From Alteromonas portus (GTDB lineage Bacteria; Pseudomonadota; Gammaproteobacteria; Enterobacterales; Alteromonadaceae): a stretch of 64,000 nt of DNA. Both the position numbers and the translations under genes were made by a program. Below are positions 1 through 10,355 of this stretch, in pieces. The stretch lies in assembly GCF_005117025.1 (NCBI RefSeq), contig NZ_SWCO01000008.1, forward strand, positions 310,001 to 374,000. Direction: 5' to 3'. Under the pieces are notes generated by a model. It saw nothing but the letters and a program-made list of their open reading frames with translations, was not told the origin of the DNA and searched no databases. Every line of letters begins with the position of its first letter. Positions within the stretch are counted from its first letter, which is position 1.

Positions 1-1
1 T

Positions 2-385
2 GCAAGTGTAGAGCACGTTATTATTTCAGGCTTTCACGACAGTATTGGTCTGTACACCCGCCCCACGCTAGCGGAGCGCATGGTGGCAGAGCAGTGGCTT
101 GAAGTACTGGGTTTGAAACAGAAAAAGAACACGCCATTTCAGTCACTGTCTTTTGGTGACCAGCGATTAGTACTTATTGCACGTTCTATGGTTAAGCACC
201 CCGCCGTGCTTATTTTGGATGAACCTTGCAATGGCTTAGACGACTTTAACCGCCAAAAAGCGCTTAAACTTATAGACATATTGGCTAAGGCAGGTACGAG
301 TACCCTGTTGTATGTAAATCACCATGCAGAAGAACGCATTCCTAGTATTCAAAATACGTTGAATATGAAAGACTATAATGTTTAA
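2..385 (+). CDS. modF: ModF-like ABC ATPase, 3' part
   Basis: This is the C-terminal part of an ABC-type ATPase. The frame is open from base 2 and runs into the window edge, so the start is missing. Visible are the signature-like LSFGDQRLVLIAR, a Walker B strand VLILDEP followed by CNGLDD, and the H-loop region YVNHHAEE. The segment HVIISGFHDSIGLY and the LSFGDQ variant of the usual LSGGQ resemble the second ATPase domain of ModF/PhrA, a cytoplasmic two-domain ABC protein linked to molybdate genes. Family knowledge says ModF lacks its own membrane domain; whether mod genes lie upstream cannot be seen. Another soluble ABCF-like ATPase is the alternative. Confidence 0.75.
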   Translation, partial: ASVEHVIISGFHDSIGLYTRPTLAERMVAEQWLEVLGLKQKKNTPFQSLSFGDQRLVLIARSMVKHPAVLILDEPCNGLDDFNRQKALKLIDILAKAGTSTLLYVNHHAEERIPSIQNTLNMKDYNV

Positions 386-582
386 AGGTATATGTTGAAG
401 CCGCTAGCTTTATGTCTTCTCTAGCTACGTCGTAGCGCCTGTATATTTGTTAGTCAAATAGCTCTAAACTTCACAGCTTAAAGGCGAACATTTAAGAAGA
501 GTAGCTGGGCTACGTACCGAGAAAGCTAATATTGAAAAAGCCAGTACCAAAAAAACTCCGAAACAAGTACAGAGAAAGAAAA

Positions 583-628
583 AAGCGCTATCACAAGGGA
601 AAACTCAAAGAAAAAGTGATAGCGCCAA
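583..628 (-). terminator. Rho-independent terminator of the zinc operon
   Basis: A perfect 10-bp stem (585-594 with 617-626, GCGCTATCAC and its complement) encloses a 22-base loop. Read on the minus strand it is followed by a run of T (complement of the A-tract at 578-584). It lies about 60 bp past the DUF1826 stop codon. The 386-684 gap otherwise holds nothing I can recognise. Confidence 0.7.
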
Positions 629-684
629 AGTGAGCGGTAATAAACTTCATATGGCTCTTAACGTTACACCATGCTCATAGCATC

Positions 685-1368
685 TTACATGGGGTCAAGA
701 GTAAGCAGTACGCGTTGAGTTTCAGGCATTACTTTGCAAGAACGGTGGACCGCAGCAAATTCTTCATGACCCTGCCACGCTTTTCCTTTAAGTAAACCCA
801 CATCGAATGCGCTCATTTGCCTAACGCTGTTTTCTTGATAGTGCTGCCCCAACCGATTTTTCGTAAGCCCTTGCGTATTCGCGTCATTAAGGCCAATCAT
901 CGGGCTAGATACCACACTTTCTTTCGGCAGCCACTCTGTACCTTCGCCCAAATAGGTATTCACCAATCGAACAGGTATATTGTCCACATGAAAGCTTGGG
1001 CACATTGCTGATGAAAGGGGCACTAACCTTACGCCCACGCTGTCACAGTCAAATAACGTGGTGAGCATGTCAGACAGCAAATAAATATCGTCAATGGCAG
1101 CCTGCTTCCCGGCACTACTTTTTCCATTAGGTAAAAGCTTTGCGATTTCTTCTTTCAGTGATGTTAAAGAGAAAACACCGCGAATCCCCATTCCTAATGA
1201 TTTAAAAATGTCGTCATAATATTGCGAGATGAGTGGCGCTTCGGGCCTTGTCCATATAGCTACACTGATCCCTTTTTCAAAGATATCGCCTAACACCATA
1301 GCATCGGCGCATGAGCGCCAAGAACTGCTACGTTCGAATACGGTATTGTAGTCTTGTAGCGCCTGCAT
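685..1368 (-). CDS. DUF1826 family protein
   Basis: A 227-residue protein that I assign to the DUF1826 family by its overall sequence. The biochemical function is unknown. The family is known to sit beside COG0523 GTPases and to be part of predicted Zur regulons, as here. I chose the ATG at 1368 over an upstream start at 1416: it is preceded by GGGAG at good spacing and begins one base after the stop of the COG0523 gene, whereas the longer start would overlap that gene by 47 bases. The two genes therefore look like one operon read from the Zur-box promoter. It is probably cytoplasmic: no signal peptide or membrane segment is visible. Confidence 0.8.
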   Translation of the reverse strand: MQALQDYNTVFERSSSWRSCADAMVLGDIFEKGISVAIWTRPEAPLISQYYDDIFKSLGMGIRGVFSLTSLKEEIAKLLPNGKSSAGKQAAIDDIYLLSDMLTTLFDCDSVGVRLVPLSSAMCPSFHVDNIPVRLVNTYLGEGTEWLPKESVVSSPMIGLNDANTQGLTKNRLGQHYQENSVRQMSAFDVGLLKGKAWQGHEEFAAVHRSCKVMPETQRVLLTLDPM

Positions 1369-1369
1369 A

Positions 1370-2572
1370 CTAGTGCTCCCACGCAGGAAATGGATCAGGC
1401 ATTTCAGCCCAAACATGATGGCCTTGAATAAGCTGCTCGTCAGTTAACAAGCAACTGTCTAGCCGCTCGATAATGTCGTTTTTATTGAGCCCTTGCCCAA
1501 TAAACACCAGCTCTTGACGCATATCACCGAAAGGCTCCATCCATTGTTCTTCAATCGCTTTAAGGTATTCAGTGTCTTCAGGCCACTGCTCTTTGGGTAC
1601 GGCTTTCCAAAACAGCCCAGCAGCCCCGTATCTCGCCATACCGCCAGCTTGGCTCCAGCTACCAGCTAATTGAGGGCGAGTTGCCAACCAGAAAAAGCCT
1701 TTTGAACGAATTAACTTACCTGCAATGTCTTTACTATGGATAAAATCATAAAACTTCTGCGGATCAAACGGACGTCTCGCTTCATACGAAAAGCTGCTTA
1801 TGCCAAACTCTTCAGTCTCTGGTACGTGCTCGCCACGCATTTCTTTCAGCCAACCGGGCGATTGCTGAGCACGCTCAAAGCTAAATCGCCCTGTGTTTAG
1901 CACTTTATCGAGGGGCACTTTTCCATGCTCAATGGGCACTTGAATAGCCTCGGTATTAAGGGTTTGCAGAATACTTTTAAGGCGCGCCAACTCTTGTTCA
2001 GAGATAAGGTCGGTTTTACTTATTAGCAAAATATCCGCAAATTCCACTTGCTCTACCAATAAATCTGCAACGCTTCGCTCGTCTTCTTCACCCAAGCTTT
2101 CTCCTACTTCGTTCAGAAACTTGGCTTCGTCATAGTCCTTAAGAAAATTCAAGGCATCTACAACGGTAACCATGGTATCGAGGCGTGATATTTCCGATAA
2201 GCTTTTACCGTTTTCATCGGCAAATGTGAATGTTTCTGCTACAGGTAACGGCTCTGAAATACCTGTAGATTCTATAACCAGGTAATCATATTTCCCTTCG
2301 TGCGCCAAACGCTCTATCTCTTCAAGCAGGTCTTCTCGCAACGTGCAGCAAATACAGCCGTTGCTCATTTCAACTAGCTTTTCTTCGGCTCGATTAAAGC
2401 TAACTTCATTTTTCACCGTAGCAGCATCAATGTTGATTTCACTCATGTCATTAACAATAACCGCCACTCTTAATCCATCGCGATTATTCAAAATATGGTT
2501 TAAAACCGTGGTTTTTCCGGCACCTAAAAAGCCCGAAAGTACAGTAACGGGAAGCTGAGTTTGAATAGACAT
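1370..2572 (-). CDS. COG0523 GTPase, probable zinc metallochaperone
   Basis: A 400-residue G3E-family P-loop GTPase of the COG0523 (CobW/YjiA/ZigA) group. The Walker A motif GFLGAGKTT is at residues 14-22, the metal-binding GCICC at 72-76, and an SKTDL guanine-specificity motif near 184. The C-terminal CobW_C domain is present, so the length is normal. COG0523 proteins bind zinc and are thought to deliver it to client enzymes during zinc shortage. Two things support a zinc rather than cobalt role: the Zur-like operator 40 bp upstream and the DUF1826 partner directly downstream. It is likely repressed by Zur-Zn. Whether the client is a particular enzyme cannot be read from this window. Confidence 0.88.
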   Translation of the reverse strand: MSIQTQLPVTVLSGFLGAGKTTVLNHILNNRDGLRVAVIVNDMSEINIDAATVKNEVSFNRAEEKLVEMSNGCICCTLREDLLEEIERLAHEGKYDYLVIESTGISEPLPVAETFTFADENGKSLSEISRLDTMVTVVDALNFLKDYDEAKFLNEVGESLGEEDERSVADLLVEQVEFADILLISKTDLISEQELARLKSILQTLNTEAIQVPIEHGKVPLDKVLNTGRFSFERAQQSPGWLKEMRGEHVPETEEFGISSFSYEARRPFDPQKFYDFIHSKDIAGKLIRSKGFFWLATRPQLAGSWSQAGGMARYGAAGLFWKAVPKEQWPEDTEYLKAIEEQWMEPFGDMRQELVFIGQGLNKNDIIERLDSCLLTDEQLIQGHHVWAEMPDPFPAWEH

Positions 2573-2611
2573 AACGACTCGCTAAGTTTTATTTTAAATC
2601 TCCAATTCAGC

Positions 2612-2632
2612 AAATGTTATAACATAACAATT
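2612..2632 (-). promoter_or_regulatory. Zur box upstream of COG0523 operon
   Basis: TGTTAT-AAC-ATAACA at 2615-2629 is a perfect 6+6 inverted repeat with the three-base spacing of the gammaproteobacterial Zur operator, and the flanking AAA/TTA also partly fits the longer consensus. Its inner edge is 43 bp from the start codon of the COG0523 GTPase, a position compatible with repression. The AT-rich surroundings would suit a promoter. Confidence 0.75.
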
Positions 2633-2653
2633 AAAATATAAATATCGATATGG

Positions 2654-3577
2654 TTAATTTATTGCAAAACGCTTGCGATATTCTATCGGACTAAGTCCAT
2701 ACTCTTTTCTAAATATCTTTCTAAACGCATTGACGTTTTGATAACCCACGCTAAAAGCAATATCAGCAATGCTACGTGTTGATACCTCAATTTGCTGACA
2801 AGCATGATGCAACCTCAGTTTTTGCAAATAGTCGATGACAGTCATGCCCAATGCTTGCGTAAATCGTCGTTGTAAGGTTCTCTGGCTAACAAAAGTGTGG
2901 CTGGCTAAATCGCTAAGAGAAATTGGCTGACTATAATGAACAGCCAAGTAATTTTGCGCTTTAACAACTAGTGCATCGCCATGGTCTTTAGTGGGGGCAA
3001 ATTGGTGATAGAAGCCTTGCTCTCTATATCCAGTATCTACCACCATCTCTTTGGAAAGGCTTAAAGCAATGGCTGGTGAACTTAAGGTCGATATGATTTC
3101 AAACACAAGATCAATCCACGCCATTCTCCCGCCAGCCGTTATTACGCCCTCCCCGTTTACCACGATAGCCTTAGCATCTAGTTTTGCAGTGGGAAAGGTT
3201 GTCATGAAGTGGTCGGCAATTCGCCAGTGTGTAGTACACACTTTATTATCTAAAAAGCCCCCTTTGCCAAGAATAAATGCTCCAACGCAAGCAGATGCGA
3301 GCAATGCACCTTGTGACTGCATGGCTTTTAAATAGTTTATAAGTGCTGTGAAATCATGTTCAAAAAATGTTTCATTCATGCTCGGCGGCAAGATGACGAC
3401 ATCAACCGGCTTATTTGAATTCAACTGCTCCGCTTTATAAATACTTGCGCTAAAAGCCATGTCAGCGTTCAGCTGTACACATACCGTATTCGCCAATTCT
3501 AACATTTCAACTATGCCGTAAAGCGCGGATTGGCTTGCGGTTGGATAGTTTATTACTGCTATTTTTATTTCTTTCAT
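2654..3577 (-). CDS. GlxA family AraC-type regulator
   Basis: A 307-residue transcription factor with an N-terminal DJ-1/PfpI-like (GATase1) domain, including the ASACVGAFIL nucleophile-elbow-like segment, and a C-terminal AraC double helix-turn-helix (SLSDLASHTFVSQRTLQRRF and then RSIADIAFSVGYQNVNAFRKIFRKEYGLSP). GlxA-type regulators typically control a nearby hydrolase or dehydrogenase gene; the ligand is usually unknown. The ATG at 3577 is preferred because MKEIKIAVINYP matches the family N-terminus; an in-frame start at 3610 is possible. The gene is divergent from the cysteine hydrolase at 3736, which is its likely target. Confidence 0.85.
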   Translation of the reverse strand: MKEIKIAVINYPTASQSALYGIVEMLELANTVCVQLNADMAFSASIYKAEQLNSNKPVDVVILPPSMNETFFEHDFTALINYLKAMQSQGALLASACVGAFILGKGGFLDNKVCTTHWRIADHFMTTFPTAKLDAKAIVVNGEGVITAGGRMAWIDLVFEIISTLSSPAIALSLSKEMVVDTGYREQGFYHQFAPTKDHGDALVVKAQNYLAVHYSQPISLSDLASHTFVSQRTLQRRFTQALGMTVIDYLQKLRLHHACQQIEVSTRSIADIAFSVGYQNVNAFRKIFRKEYGLSPIEYRKRFAIN

Positions 3578-3735
3578 CGTTTCATTATCGTTCTGCAAAC
3601 GCTGTCGCATTTGGCGCGCTTTTTGTCATTATCGTCACTCTCTATTACACGTGAAGATCTGCAAAATAGTCAACATCCAGTAAGCACAACTTAAATCGTG
3701 CTAGAGACTAATTCTTGGAAAAAGAGGATAAGACC

Positions 3736-4260
3736 GTGGTTAAACAAGCACTTATTGTTATAGATATTCAAAACGATTACTTTCCTGAAGGGAAATACCC
3801 TTTACACAAACCAGAGCTTGCGATGAGAGAAACACTTAAAGCGATGGCTATTGCACAGGAAAAAAATGTTCCTATTATCCATATACAGCACCTCGTACCT
3901 GTTGCGGCTGGAGAAGGACTGTTTTTCTATGAAGGATCTCATGGCGCTGAAATTCATAAAGAGGTGATAGCCGCTGCCCCGAATGCGCCCATCATCACAA
4001 AGCAACACGCCGATTGTTTTGAGAACACCAATTTAGAAGAAACCTTACAGTCATTAGACGTGGATGAAATTCTTCTGGCAGGTATGATGACGCACAACTG
4101 CGTAACCCACACAGCATTATCACCAGCGGCTGCCAAATATTCCCCTAAAGTCATTGAACCTTGCACTTGCACACGTGACGCCATTGGCCACCTTCTGGCG
4201 CTGGATTCTATGCAAGTACGCGGCATTGATATTGTATCAATAGAAACTGCATTTCCTTAG
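3736..4260 (+). CDS. cysteine hydrolase, isochorismatase-like
   Basis: A 174-residue isochorismatase-superfamily hydrolase. The catalytic triad is visible: Asp10 in IDIQND, Lys89 in IITKQH, and Cys122 in GMMTHNCVTHTAL. This is the Asp-Lys-Cys set of amidohydrolases that cleave C-N bonds, such as nicotinamidase-like or carbamoylating enzymes, rather than true isochorismatase, which lacks the cysteine. The substrate is unknown. I chose the GTG at 3736, preceded by AGAGGA at 3724-3729; a TTG at 3715 in the same frame has no ribosome binding site. It is divergent from the GlxA-type regulator, a common pairing. Confidence 0.85.
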   Translation: MVKQALIVIDIQNDYFPEGKYPLHKPELAMRETLKAMAIAQEKNVPIIHIQHLVPVAAGEGLFFYEGSHGAEIHKEVIAAAPNAPIITKQHADCFENTNLEETLQSLDVDEILLAGMMTHNCVTHTALSPAAAKYSPKVIEPCTCTRDAIGHLLALDSMQVRGIDIVSIETAFP

Positions 4261-4269
4261 CGCCTTGTC

Positions 4270-4300
4270 GCTCATCAAGTGCCGAATTTACTTGATGAGC
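4270..4300. terminator. inverted repeat between convergent genes
   Basis: An 11-bp perfect stem (GCTCATCAAGT, 4270-4280, with 4290-4300) and a 9-base loop lie just after the cysteine hydrolase stop and before the end of the convergent transporter gene. There is no T-run on either side, so it is terminator-like rather than a proven intrinsic terminator. Confidence 0.45.
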
Positions 4301-4375
4301 GAATTAAGCACATTAGTGATACTGTTCACTAAAATGCCCGTTTGTTACCTGTAATTACATTTTTCAAATACTGTT

Positions 4376-5683
4376 TTAAACAAACCGCAATACCATGGAG
4401 ATAATCACGCCGGATACGATAAGCTGAACTAAGCAAAAGCCCATAATGTCTTTAGCTTTGAGGCCAGCTATGGCAAGCACGGGCAGTGCCCAGAACGGCT
4501 GAATTAAATTAGTCCACGCATCGCCCCACGCCACTGCCATAGCCACTCTACTAACTTCAGCGCCCAATTCTGCAGCAGCAGGTAAGATTACCGGAGCTTG
4601 CACTGCCCACTGCCCTCCTCCCGAAGGCACAAAAATGTTAACAATGCCTGCGCTTATAAAACTCCATGCGGGCAACGATTCTGCAGATGCAAAGCTAATT
4701 AGCCATTCTGACATGGTCTGGGCCAATCCCGATTGCACCATTACCGCCATGATCCCCGCGTAAAATGGGAACTGTATAACAATACCACTTCCGCCCTGTA
4801 CTGCTTGCTGCAGGCTATGTAATACATTGCGCGGTGTACCGTGAAGGATAATAGCGAGAAAAAGAAATAGCGTATTCACGATATTGAGATTAAGCCCGCC
4901 CCCTGAAACAAAGTAGTTAGTGAGATACGCAAGCCCGGCAAAGCCTACAAGCACCCCAAGTACTTTACTATTTTCAAGCTTGTCGGCGGGCCGCTCGTTT
5001 GTTGGTGAAGGCAAAGCATCGTCTTGTAGCTTTGCGCTATCTACAATAATGCTTTCAGATTCGGGCGGTAACATTAACCGATTAACAAGAGGAATAATCA
5101 CGAACATGATTGCCAATAACAGCAAGTTAAACCCGCTGAATATAGTCTCGCTTGTACTCACTACGCCAATTTGTGCTTCTGAAAAATGACCCGGCGTTGC
5201 AATTGTTAAGGGCACAGAGCCTGCTAAACCGCCATGCCACACAATAAAGCCTGAATATGCGCTTGCTACTAATAACCGATAATCCACCGTCACTTTTCTT
5301 GCCAAGGCCTTAGCAAACAACGCACCTACAACAAGGCCAAAGCCCCAGTTGATCCAGCTTGCAATCAGCGACACCAAGGTAACCAGTACAATGGCGCTTC
5401 CTGGACTTTTCGCTACGCTGGCTAGCCTTTCAAGCAGTGTCTTTACCAACGGCGTGCACGCCAACATAAATCCTGTGACCAGCACCAAGAGCATTTGCAT
5501 AGAAAATGTGAGCAGCCCCCAAAATCCGCCTCCCCACTGTTGAATAGTTGTAAGTGGAGACTGATTTTGAATGACCACTGCAAACGCAAACGTAATTAAG
5601 GTAAGTAATAAAACGAAAATATAGGGGTCAGGAAGGTATCTTTCGACGAGTTTGACGAAGGGTTTGGATGCTCGGTTTAGCAT
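4376..5683 (-). CDS. short-chain fatty acid transporter, AtoE-like
   Basis: A 435-residue polytopic inner-membrane protein of the AtoE/TIGR00366 family, with about ten hydrophobic segments. It starts with the typical VERYLPDPYIFVLLLTLITF segment and ends in a membrane helix. E. coli AtoE imports short-chain fatty acids such as acetoacetate or butyrate; this substrate is inferred by family only. The ATG at 5683 has a GAGAG upstream and is preferred over a GTG at 5695 with no binding site. No ato catabolic genes are next to it. The hybrid kinase downstream on the same strand is separated by about 4 kb of its own gene and shows no clear link. Confidence 0.8.
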   Translation of the reverse strand: MLNRASKPFVKLVERYLPDPYIFVLLLTLITFAFAVVIQNQSPLTTIQQWGGGFWGLLTFSMQMLLVLVTGFMLACTPLVKTLLERLASVAKSPGSAIVLVTLVSLIASWINWGFGLVVGALFAKALARKVTVDYRLLVASAYSGFIVWHGGLAGSVPLTIATPGHFSEAQIGVVSTSETIFSGFNLLLLAIMFVIIPLVNRLMLPPESESIIVDSAKLQDDALPSPTNERPADKLENSKVLGVLVGFAGLAYLTNYFVSGGGLNLNIVNTLFLFLAIILHGTPRNVLHSLQQAVQGGSGIVIQFPFYAGIMAVMVQSGLAQTMSEWLISFASAESLPAWSFISAGIVNIFVPSGGGQWAVQAPVILPAAAELGAEVSRVAMAVAWGDAWTNLIQPFWALPVLAIAGLKAKDIMGFCLVQLIVSGVIISMVLRFV

Positions 5684-5750
5684 TAACGCTCTCACAACTT
5701 GTTAAAAACTTGTTGCATATTAACGCGTTTATTTCCCTGTTGGCGAGGGT

Positions 5751-8700
5751 CTAACTAACTTTGTTAAGCCAATACTGTAATGTTGAAGTTACTCTTTGGT
5801 GATCGATGGGCTTAGTAAGAAAATCGTCCATTCCTGCTTCCATACACTTACTTTTATCACCCTGCATAGCGTTTGCTGTCATTGCGATGATAGGCGTATT
5901 TTTGTAAGTATCGCCAGCTGCACCATAGCGAATAAGCCTTGTCGCTTCAAATCCGTCCATTTCAGGCATTTGGCAGTCCATCACTATCGCGCTGTAATGG
6001 TCGCTAAGCTTTCTAGATTTTAATAGCTCTAGTGCTTCCACCCCATTATTGGCTACATCAACCTCATACCCTTCGCTTTCCAATAAGTTGGTGGCAACAA
6101 TTTGATTAATCGTATTGTCTTCAACCAACAAAATTCGCTTAGCATTTTCAATAGGCGTGCACTTTTTAGTTTCGACCGAAACTAACTCACCGCTGTCCCT
6201 TTGCGCTGTAACACCATCTGTCTCGGCCTCTTCCTTTTGAGTATACAGACAGATTTGCTCGTCGGGTGCCTTTGCCGCTTTCTCTACTATCCGAATTAAG
6301 TCTGATGTTGTGATGGGCTTAGGTATACATTCATCAACCACTAGTCCTGCAAACTCTGTATAGCTGCTTACATCACTAAGTTGAGTCATCAGAACTACCC
6401 GTGAATGCTTCAAACGATCGGTACCTACAAGAGTGTTACACTGATTCTCTGGCCCCTGTTCTTGTGCTGTTTTCTTCAAAAAGGTTACATCTATAGCGGG
6501 TGTAACGAGCTCAGGTTCACCAACGCAAAGTAATGCTGTCGCTTCCTCTAACGATGAAGCAACAATTGCTTTAATACCCCAAAGCGTAAGCTGATTTTGC
6601 ATGACGCGTCGCGCCGAGGGATTGTCATCAATGACTAAGCAGCACATATTTTCTTTAACGTCTTTGGGTTGTACTGCTTGGCTAACATTTGCGTGCGTAA
6701 CCTTACAGGTCACATTAAAACAGCTACCTTCTCCAAGTTTCGTCGTAACGGTTATGTCTCCGCCTAATAACTGGCACAGCTTTTTGGTAATACTCAATCC
6801 AAGCCCGGTGCCTCCGTAACGCCGTGTAGTCGATGCATCAACCTGGGTAAACGCATCAAATAAGTGGGGAAGTTTCGATGCTGGAATACCAATACCAGAA
6901 TCTTGAATTGTGAGGTTGAGAATGGCTTCATCTTCGCTATCGCTTGAAAGCACCTCTGCAATAATGAATATCTCACCCTGCTCAGTAAATTTAACTGCAT
7001 TACTCAACAGGTTTGTGAGAATTTGCTGAATTCGGCTCGGATCTGAATTTATCTTTGTCACGTCGACTTTAGAAACATCAACAATGACCTCTACACCTTT
7101 TTCTTGGGCTGAATGTGCGACCGACAACGCTATATTTTCTACTAATTCTCTGATGTCAAAGTCAATTGATTCAAGCTCTAGCTTATCGGCTTCAATCTTC
7201 GAAAAGTCGAGAATATCGTTGATGAGTACCAACAATGAATTGGCACTCGAGCTGGCGATGTTTACACGCTGACTCTGCTCTGCAGTTAGCTCACTTTTTT
7301 TCAACAGACCCAGCATGCCTATAACACCATTCATTGGCGTTCTAATTTCATGACTCATATTGGCGAGAAACTCAGACTTCAGCTTCGTTGCTTCTTCAGC
7401 TTGTTCTAATGCTTGTTTCAAATCGTTAGCTTGTGCTTTTAGCGATGCTGTTTTCTCTGAAACCTGCTGCTCTAAGGTTTGTACAAAGCGTTTTTGCCTA
7501 GTAATTTCGGTTTGTTGCAAACGGGTTCTAAGGTAAATGACTAACACAATGACAACCAATAAAAAGGCGCCGTACATTGTGTAAGCCCACCATGTTTTCC
7601 ACGGTGCTGTACCAACATGTAAATTTATCGAAAGGACTTCACTGCCCCAATTACCGTCTTGCTTCATGGCTTTTACAAGAAACTTATAATCGCCACCATT
7701 TAAGTTAGTGAATGACACCGTGGTATGATTTCCAATATCAATCCACTGTTCATCGTACCCCTCAAGCTTGTATGCAAAGTTGGCTCGCTTAGGGTCAGAA
7801 AAGTCTAGAAGAGCAAAGTCTAAAGAGAAGAAATAATCTTCATAGGAAAGATCTATGTCAGAAACGTAGGACAGCGGCTTTTCAAGCTCCACCGATTCAC
7901 CCATTTTATTAAAACCTGTGAGTACTATTTTCGAGTCGACAAAGTCGGCCTGCCCCTGGGTATAATTAAAGTACTCTATTCCCCGCTGACTGCTGGTAAA
8001 AAAAGAATTGCTACCTGCTTTAATCAAGCTATCTGAGTAAAAATTTTTACCTGCTAAACCTGAAGAACTGTTGTAGCTAATAACGCTTTGTGTACTAGGG
8101 TTATAAAGAAAAATGCCTTTGTTCGTGGTCAACCATAGCTGACCAGCATCCCCATCTGCGATAGCACGGATCAACAATGTTGGTAGACCATTTTGATCGC
8201 TAAAATGTTTAAACGTATTTGACTCTTGCAGATACTGATAAAGGCCATTTTGTGTTGCAACCCATATTTGTCCAGTACTCGTTTCGTGAATGTCTTCTAC
8301 GATGCTATCTACTAAGCTTCCGAACTGGCTTTCACTGTCACCAAAGTGGATAAAGGCCTTACTTTCAGTTAACCACAGATTAACTCCTTCCCCCGTACCT
8401 ACCCACATATTTCCCTGAGTGTCTTTGAAAATAGTATGAATTTCTGGGTGAGTGAGGCCGTCTTTAGTGGTGATATGCCTAAATTCACGGGAGTTTTTAT
8501 TGTAAATATAAATGCCGTGCTTGTAGGTGCCTATCCACACATTGCCTTCGTTATCTACCTCAAGGGCTCTGAATTCTCTAAATTGACGATAAAGACTGTC
8601 TGTCTTTGGATATTCAATGCGGTTTACTTCTTTACTGTTGCGATCGATTTTGGCGACGAAATTGTCCTGCGCTACCCATAGCAAACCATCTTCGTCTGGA

Positions 8701-9974
8701 ACTATAATTGGCCGTTCAATAACACCTCGCGACTGATATTCTTCGTGTACTTGAAATACCGAATCGAACTCCTTCTGAAGAAATTCATCATCAATTTTCC
8801 ATTTAAAAATATCGGCGTTAGCGGTAACAATTAACACATCACCACTGTCGTCGGTATTATCAAGGGCAATACCACTAGGGGCTGCCAGCAACTCACTGTT
8901 AATTTGTTTTATTTTGTGGCGCGGCGAAAACTTAAAGATTCCGTGAACCTCACTGGTAACCCATTTTGTTTTGGTATGATCTTCGAAGATTATGCGAAGG
9001 CCGTTGTCATAACCAAAGTCCACTTTTTCAACATAGTTGCCGTCTCCAGTATGTCGGTAAAGCCCTTCTGTCGTTACAAACCATATCTGACCTTCATGGT
9101 CCTCAATCATTGAGTTTACCTGACTTAGCGTTTTCCCTTCTCGTGTGGTTTGAGGTAAAAACACGCCAGAACTGGGGAAGAACAAAAATGGTCCGTTTTG
9201 AGTTGCAACGAAAAGCTGACTAGAGGAACTGCGCAATAGGCTGCGTATCTCGTTAGCACCTGTCGCGGTTTTGTTAGTTGGGTCGGGCAAAAAATGTTTG
9301 GCCGAAAGCGTGCTTTTATTAAGTAAATTCAATCCATAACTAGTAGCCACCCATAAACTATTGGCATCGTTATCGATAATGTCCCAAATACGATTATGAG
9401 AAAGGCTATTTTGATTACCCGATATTTTCTGAACTCGCTGAAATTTACCGTCACCCAAAAAGCGATTGAGCCCCTGATCGTAAGAACCTAGCCATATGTC
9501 TCCATTTTTATCGTGAAAAAGCGACTGAATTCGGTTTGACGATATAGAATCTGGGTTGTCAGGATCATTTAAATAACGTTCGTATCGACCCGTTTTTGGA
9601 TCGTACTTGTTTAGGCCACCGCCCCAGGTTCCAACCCAGATATTGCCCTGAGCGTCTAACATTAGGTTGCCGGCATCGTTGTGAGAAAGGCTTTGTTCGC
9701 TTTCGCTGCTAGACTCAAATAGCTTAACGTTGCGCCCGTCGTATCGCATTACGCCGTTTTCACCAGTACCAAACCAAAGAAAGCCCTGGTTATCTTGAAT
9801 AATTGAATAAATTTCTGAGGAAACGAAACCGTCTTCGGCGGCTAAAAGTTCGACTGAGTACTCATTCATCAGTTTGTTTGACTCTGACGCTAATGCAATA
9901 GATATACAAGCCAAATTTAGAAAGGCTAAAGCAAGTACCCACAAAGTTGAACGTAAGGATTTTGCGGTGCCCAT
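5751..9974 (-). CDS. hybrid histidine kinase with two-component propeller
   Basis: A 1407-residue membrane sensor kinase. Order: signal peptide (about 1-32); periplasmic ligand-sensing domain built of repeated Reg_prop blades (motif G.LWFGT..G); Y_Y_Y immunoglobulin-like domain (about 700-770); one membrane helix ([20 protein letters not shown]); coiled coil; HisKA with H875 in NMSHEIRTP; HATPase_c with N and G boxes; a first receiver that looks degenerate; and a canonical receiver with Asp1333 in [11 protein letters not shown]. Such proteins resemble Bacteroides hybrid sensors for glycans, but no DNA-binding output domain is present, so a separate phosphotransfer protein and regulator are expected. 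The ATG at 9974 is chosen because it opens the signal peptide; a TTG at 10004 also exists. Confidence 0.88.
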   Translation of the reverse strand: MGTAKSLRSTLWVLALAFLNLACISIALASESNKLMNEYSVELLAAEDGFVSSEIYSIIQDNQGFLWFGTGENGVMRYDGRNVKLFESSSESEQSLSHNDAGNLMLDAQGNIWVGTWGGGLNKYDPKTGRYERYLNDPDNPDSISSNRIQSLFHDKNGDIWLGSYDQGLNRFLGDGKFQRVQKISGNQNSLSHNRIWDIIDNDANSLWVATSYGLNLLNKSTLSAKHFLPDPTNKTATGANEIRSLLRSSSSQLFVATQNGPFLFFPSSGVFLPQTTREGKTLSQVNSMIEDHEGQIWFVTTEGLYRHTGDGNYVEKVDFGYDNGLRIIFEDHTKTKWVTSEVHGIFKFSPRHKIKQINSELLAAPSGIALDNTDDSGDVLIVTANADIFKWKIDDEFLQKEFDSVFQVHEEYQSRGVIERPIIVPDEDGLLWVAQDNFVAKIDRNSKEVNRIEYPKTDSLYRQFREFRALEVDNEGNVWIGTYKHGIYIYNKNSREFRHITTKDGLTHPEIHTIFKDTQGNMWVGTGEGVNLWLTESKAFIHFGDSESQFGSLVDSIVEDIHETSTGQIWVATQNGLYQYLQESNTFKHFSDQNGLPTLLIRAIADGDAGQLWLTTNKGIFLYNPSTQSVISYNSSSGLAGKNFYSDSLIKAGSNSFFTSSQRGIEYFNYTQGQADFVDSKIVLTGFNKMGESVELEKPLSYVSDIDLSYEDYFFSLDFALLDFSDPKRANFAYKLEGYDEQWIDIGNHTTVSFTNLNGGDYKFLVKAMKQDGNWGSEVLSINLHVGTAPWKTWWAYTMYGAFLLVVIVLVIYLRTRLQQTEITRQKRFVQTLEQQVSEKTASLKAQANDLKQALEQAEEATKLKSEFLANMSHEIRTPMNGVIGMLGLLKKSELTAEQSQRVNIASSSANSLLVLINDILDFSKIEADKLELESIDFDIRELVENIALSVAHSAQEKGVEVIVDVSKVDVTKINSDPSRIQQILTNLLSNAVKFTEQGEIFIIAEVLSSDSEDEAILNLTIQDSGIGIPASKLPHLFDAFTQVDASTTRRYGGTGLGLSITKKLCQLLGGDITVTTKLGEGSCFNVTCKVTHANVSQAVQPKDVKENMCCLVIDDNPSARRVMQNQLTLWGIKAIVASSLEEATALLCVGEPELVTPAIDVTFLKKTAQEQGPENQCNTLVGTDRLKHSRVVLMTQLSDVSSYTEFAGLVVDECIPKPITTSDLIRIVEKAAKAPDEQICLYTQKEEAETDGVTAQRDSGELVSVETKKCTPIENAKRILLVEDNTINQIVATNLLESEGYEVDVANNGVEALELLKSRKLSDHYSAIVMDCQMPEMDGFEATRLIRYGAAGDTYKNTPIIAMTANAMQGDKSKCMEAGMDDFLTKPIDHQRVTSTLQYWLNKVS

Positions 9975-10067
9975 GAAGGAAGAGATCTTCAAGATAAGAG
10001 TCAAACTACTAATTTAAATTTGTTTAACTTTAGTGCATGTAGCAACCGCAATCCATTGTACAAAAGA

Positions 10068-10293
10068 CGCATTTGTCATCAGTATAAACTAACAAAAGAA
10101 CGTATTGGCCTTGCTATCGGTATCACAACACCATGTGATGGCTGTATTGGCTTCACGCTAAGGCACTAGTTCACCTAGGTGCTACGCGTGATGAGATTGA
10201 TGAGGTATGCGAAATGTCTGTCTATATGGGAAGCGGACCTTCACTATGCACGCTGCAGACGCACTAAGGGCCTTTGATGAGTTTACTGAATAG
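10068..10293 (+). pseudogene. decayed AhpD/CMD-family peroxidase-like gene
   Basis: Between the kinase and the M16 gene, three reading frames joined together give KLTKERIGLAIGITTPCDGCIGF, then HAKALVHLGATRDEIDEVCEMSVYMGSGPSL, then AADALRAFDEFTE and a stop at 10291-10293. This is a good match to carboxymuconolactone decarboxylase/AhpD-like proteins, including the redox CxxC (CDGC). One base appears missing near 10153 and the frame shifts again near 10250. The N-terminal half is absent. Family members reduce peroxides with the CxxC pair or act on gamma-carboxymuconolactone. With two frameshifts and a lost start, it is best read as a relic; sequencing error could explain a shift but not the truncation. 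Confidence 0.8.
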
Positions 10294-10302
10294 CACTAAA
10301 TA

Positions 10303-10330
10303 ACTAGGGCCGAAAACGTCCGGCCCTAGT
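10303..10330. terminator. hairpin after M16 peptidase
   Basis: A 10-bp perfect stem (ACTAGGGCCG, 10303-10312, with 10321-10330) and 8-base loop lie about 26 bp past the M16 stop codon on the minus strand and just past the relic gene on the plus strand. No strong T-run follows, so termination strength is uncertain. Confidence 0.5.
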
Positions 10331-10355
10331 ACTGGTTAACTTAAACCCCAACCTG

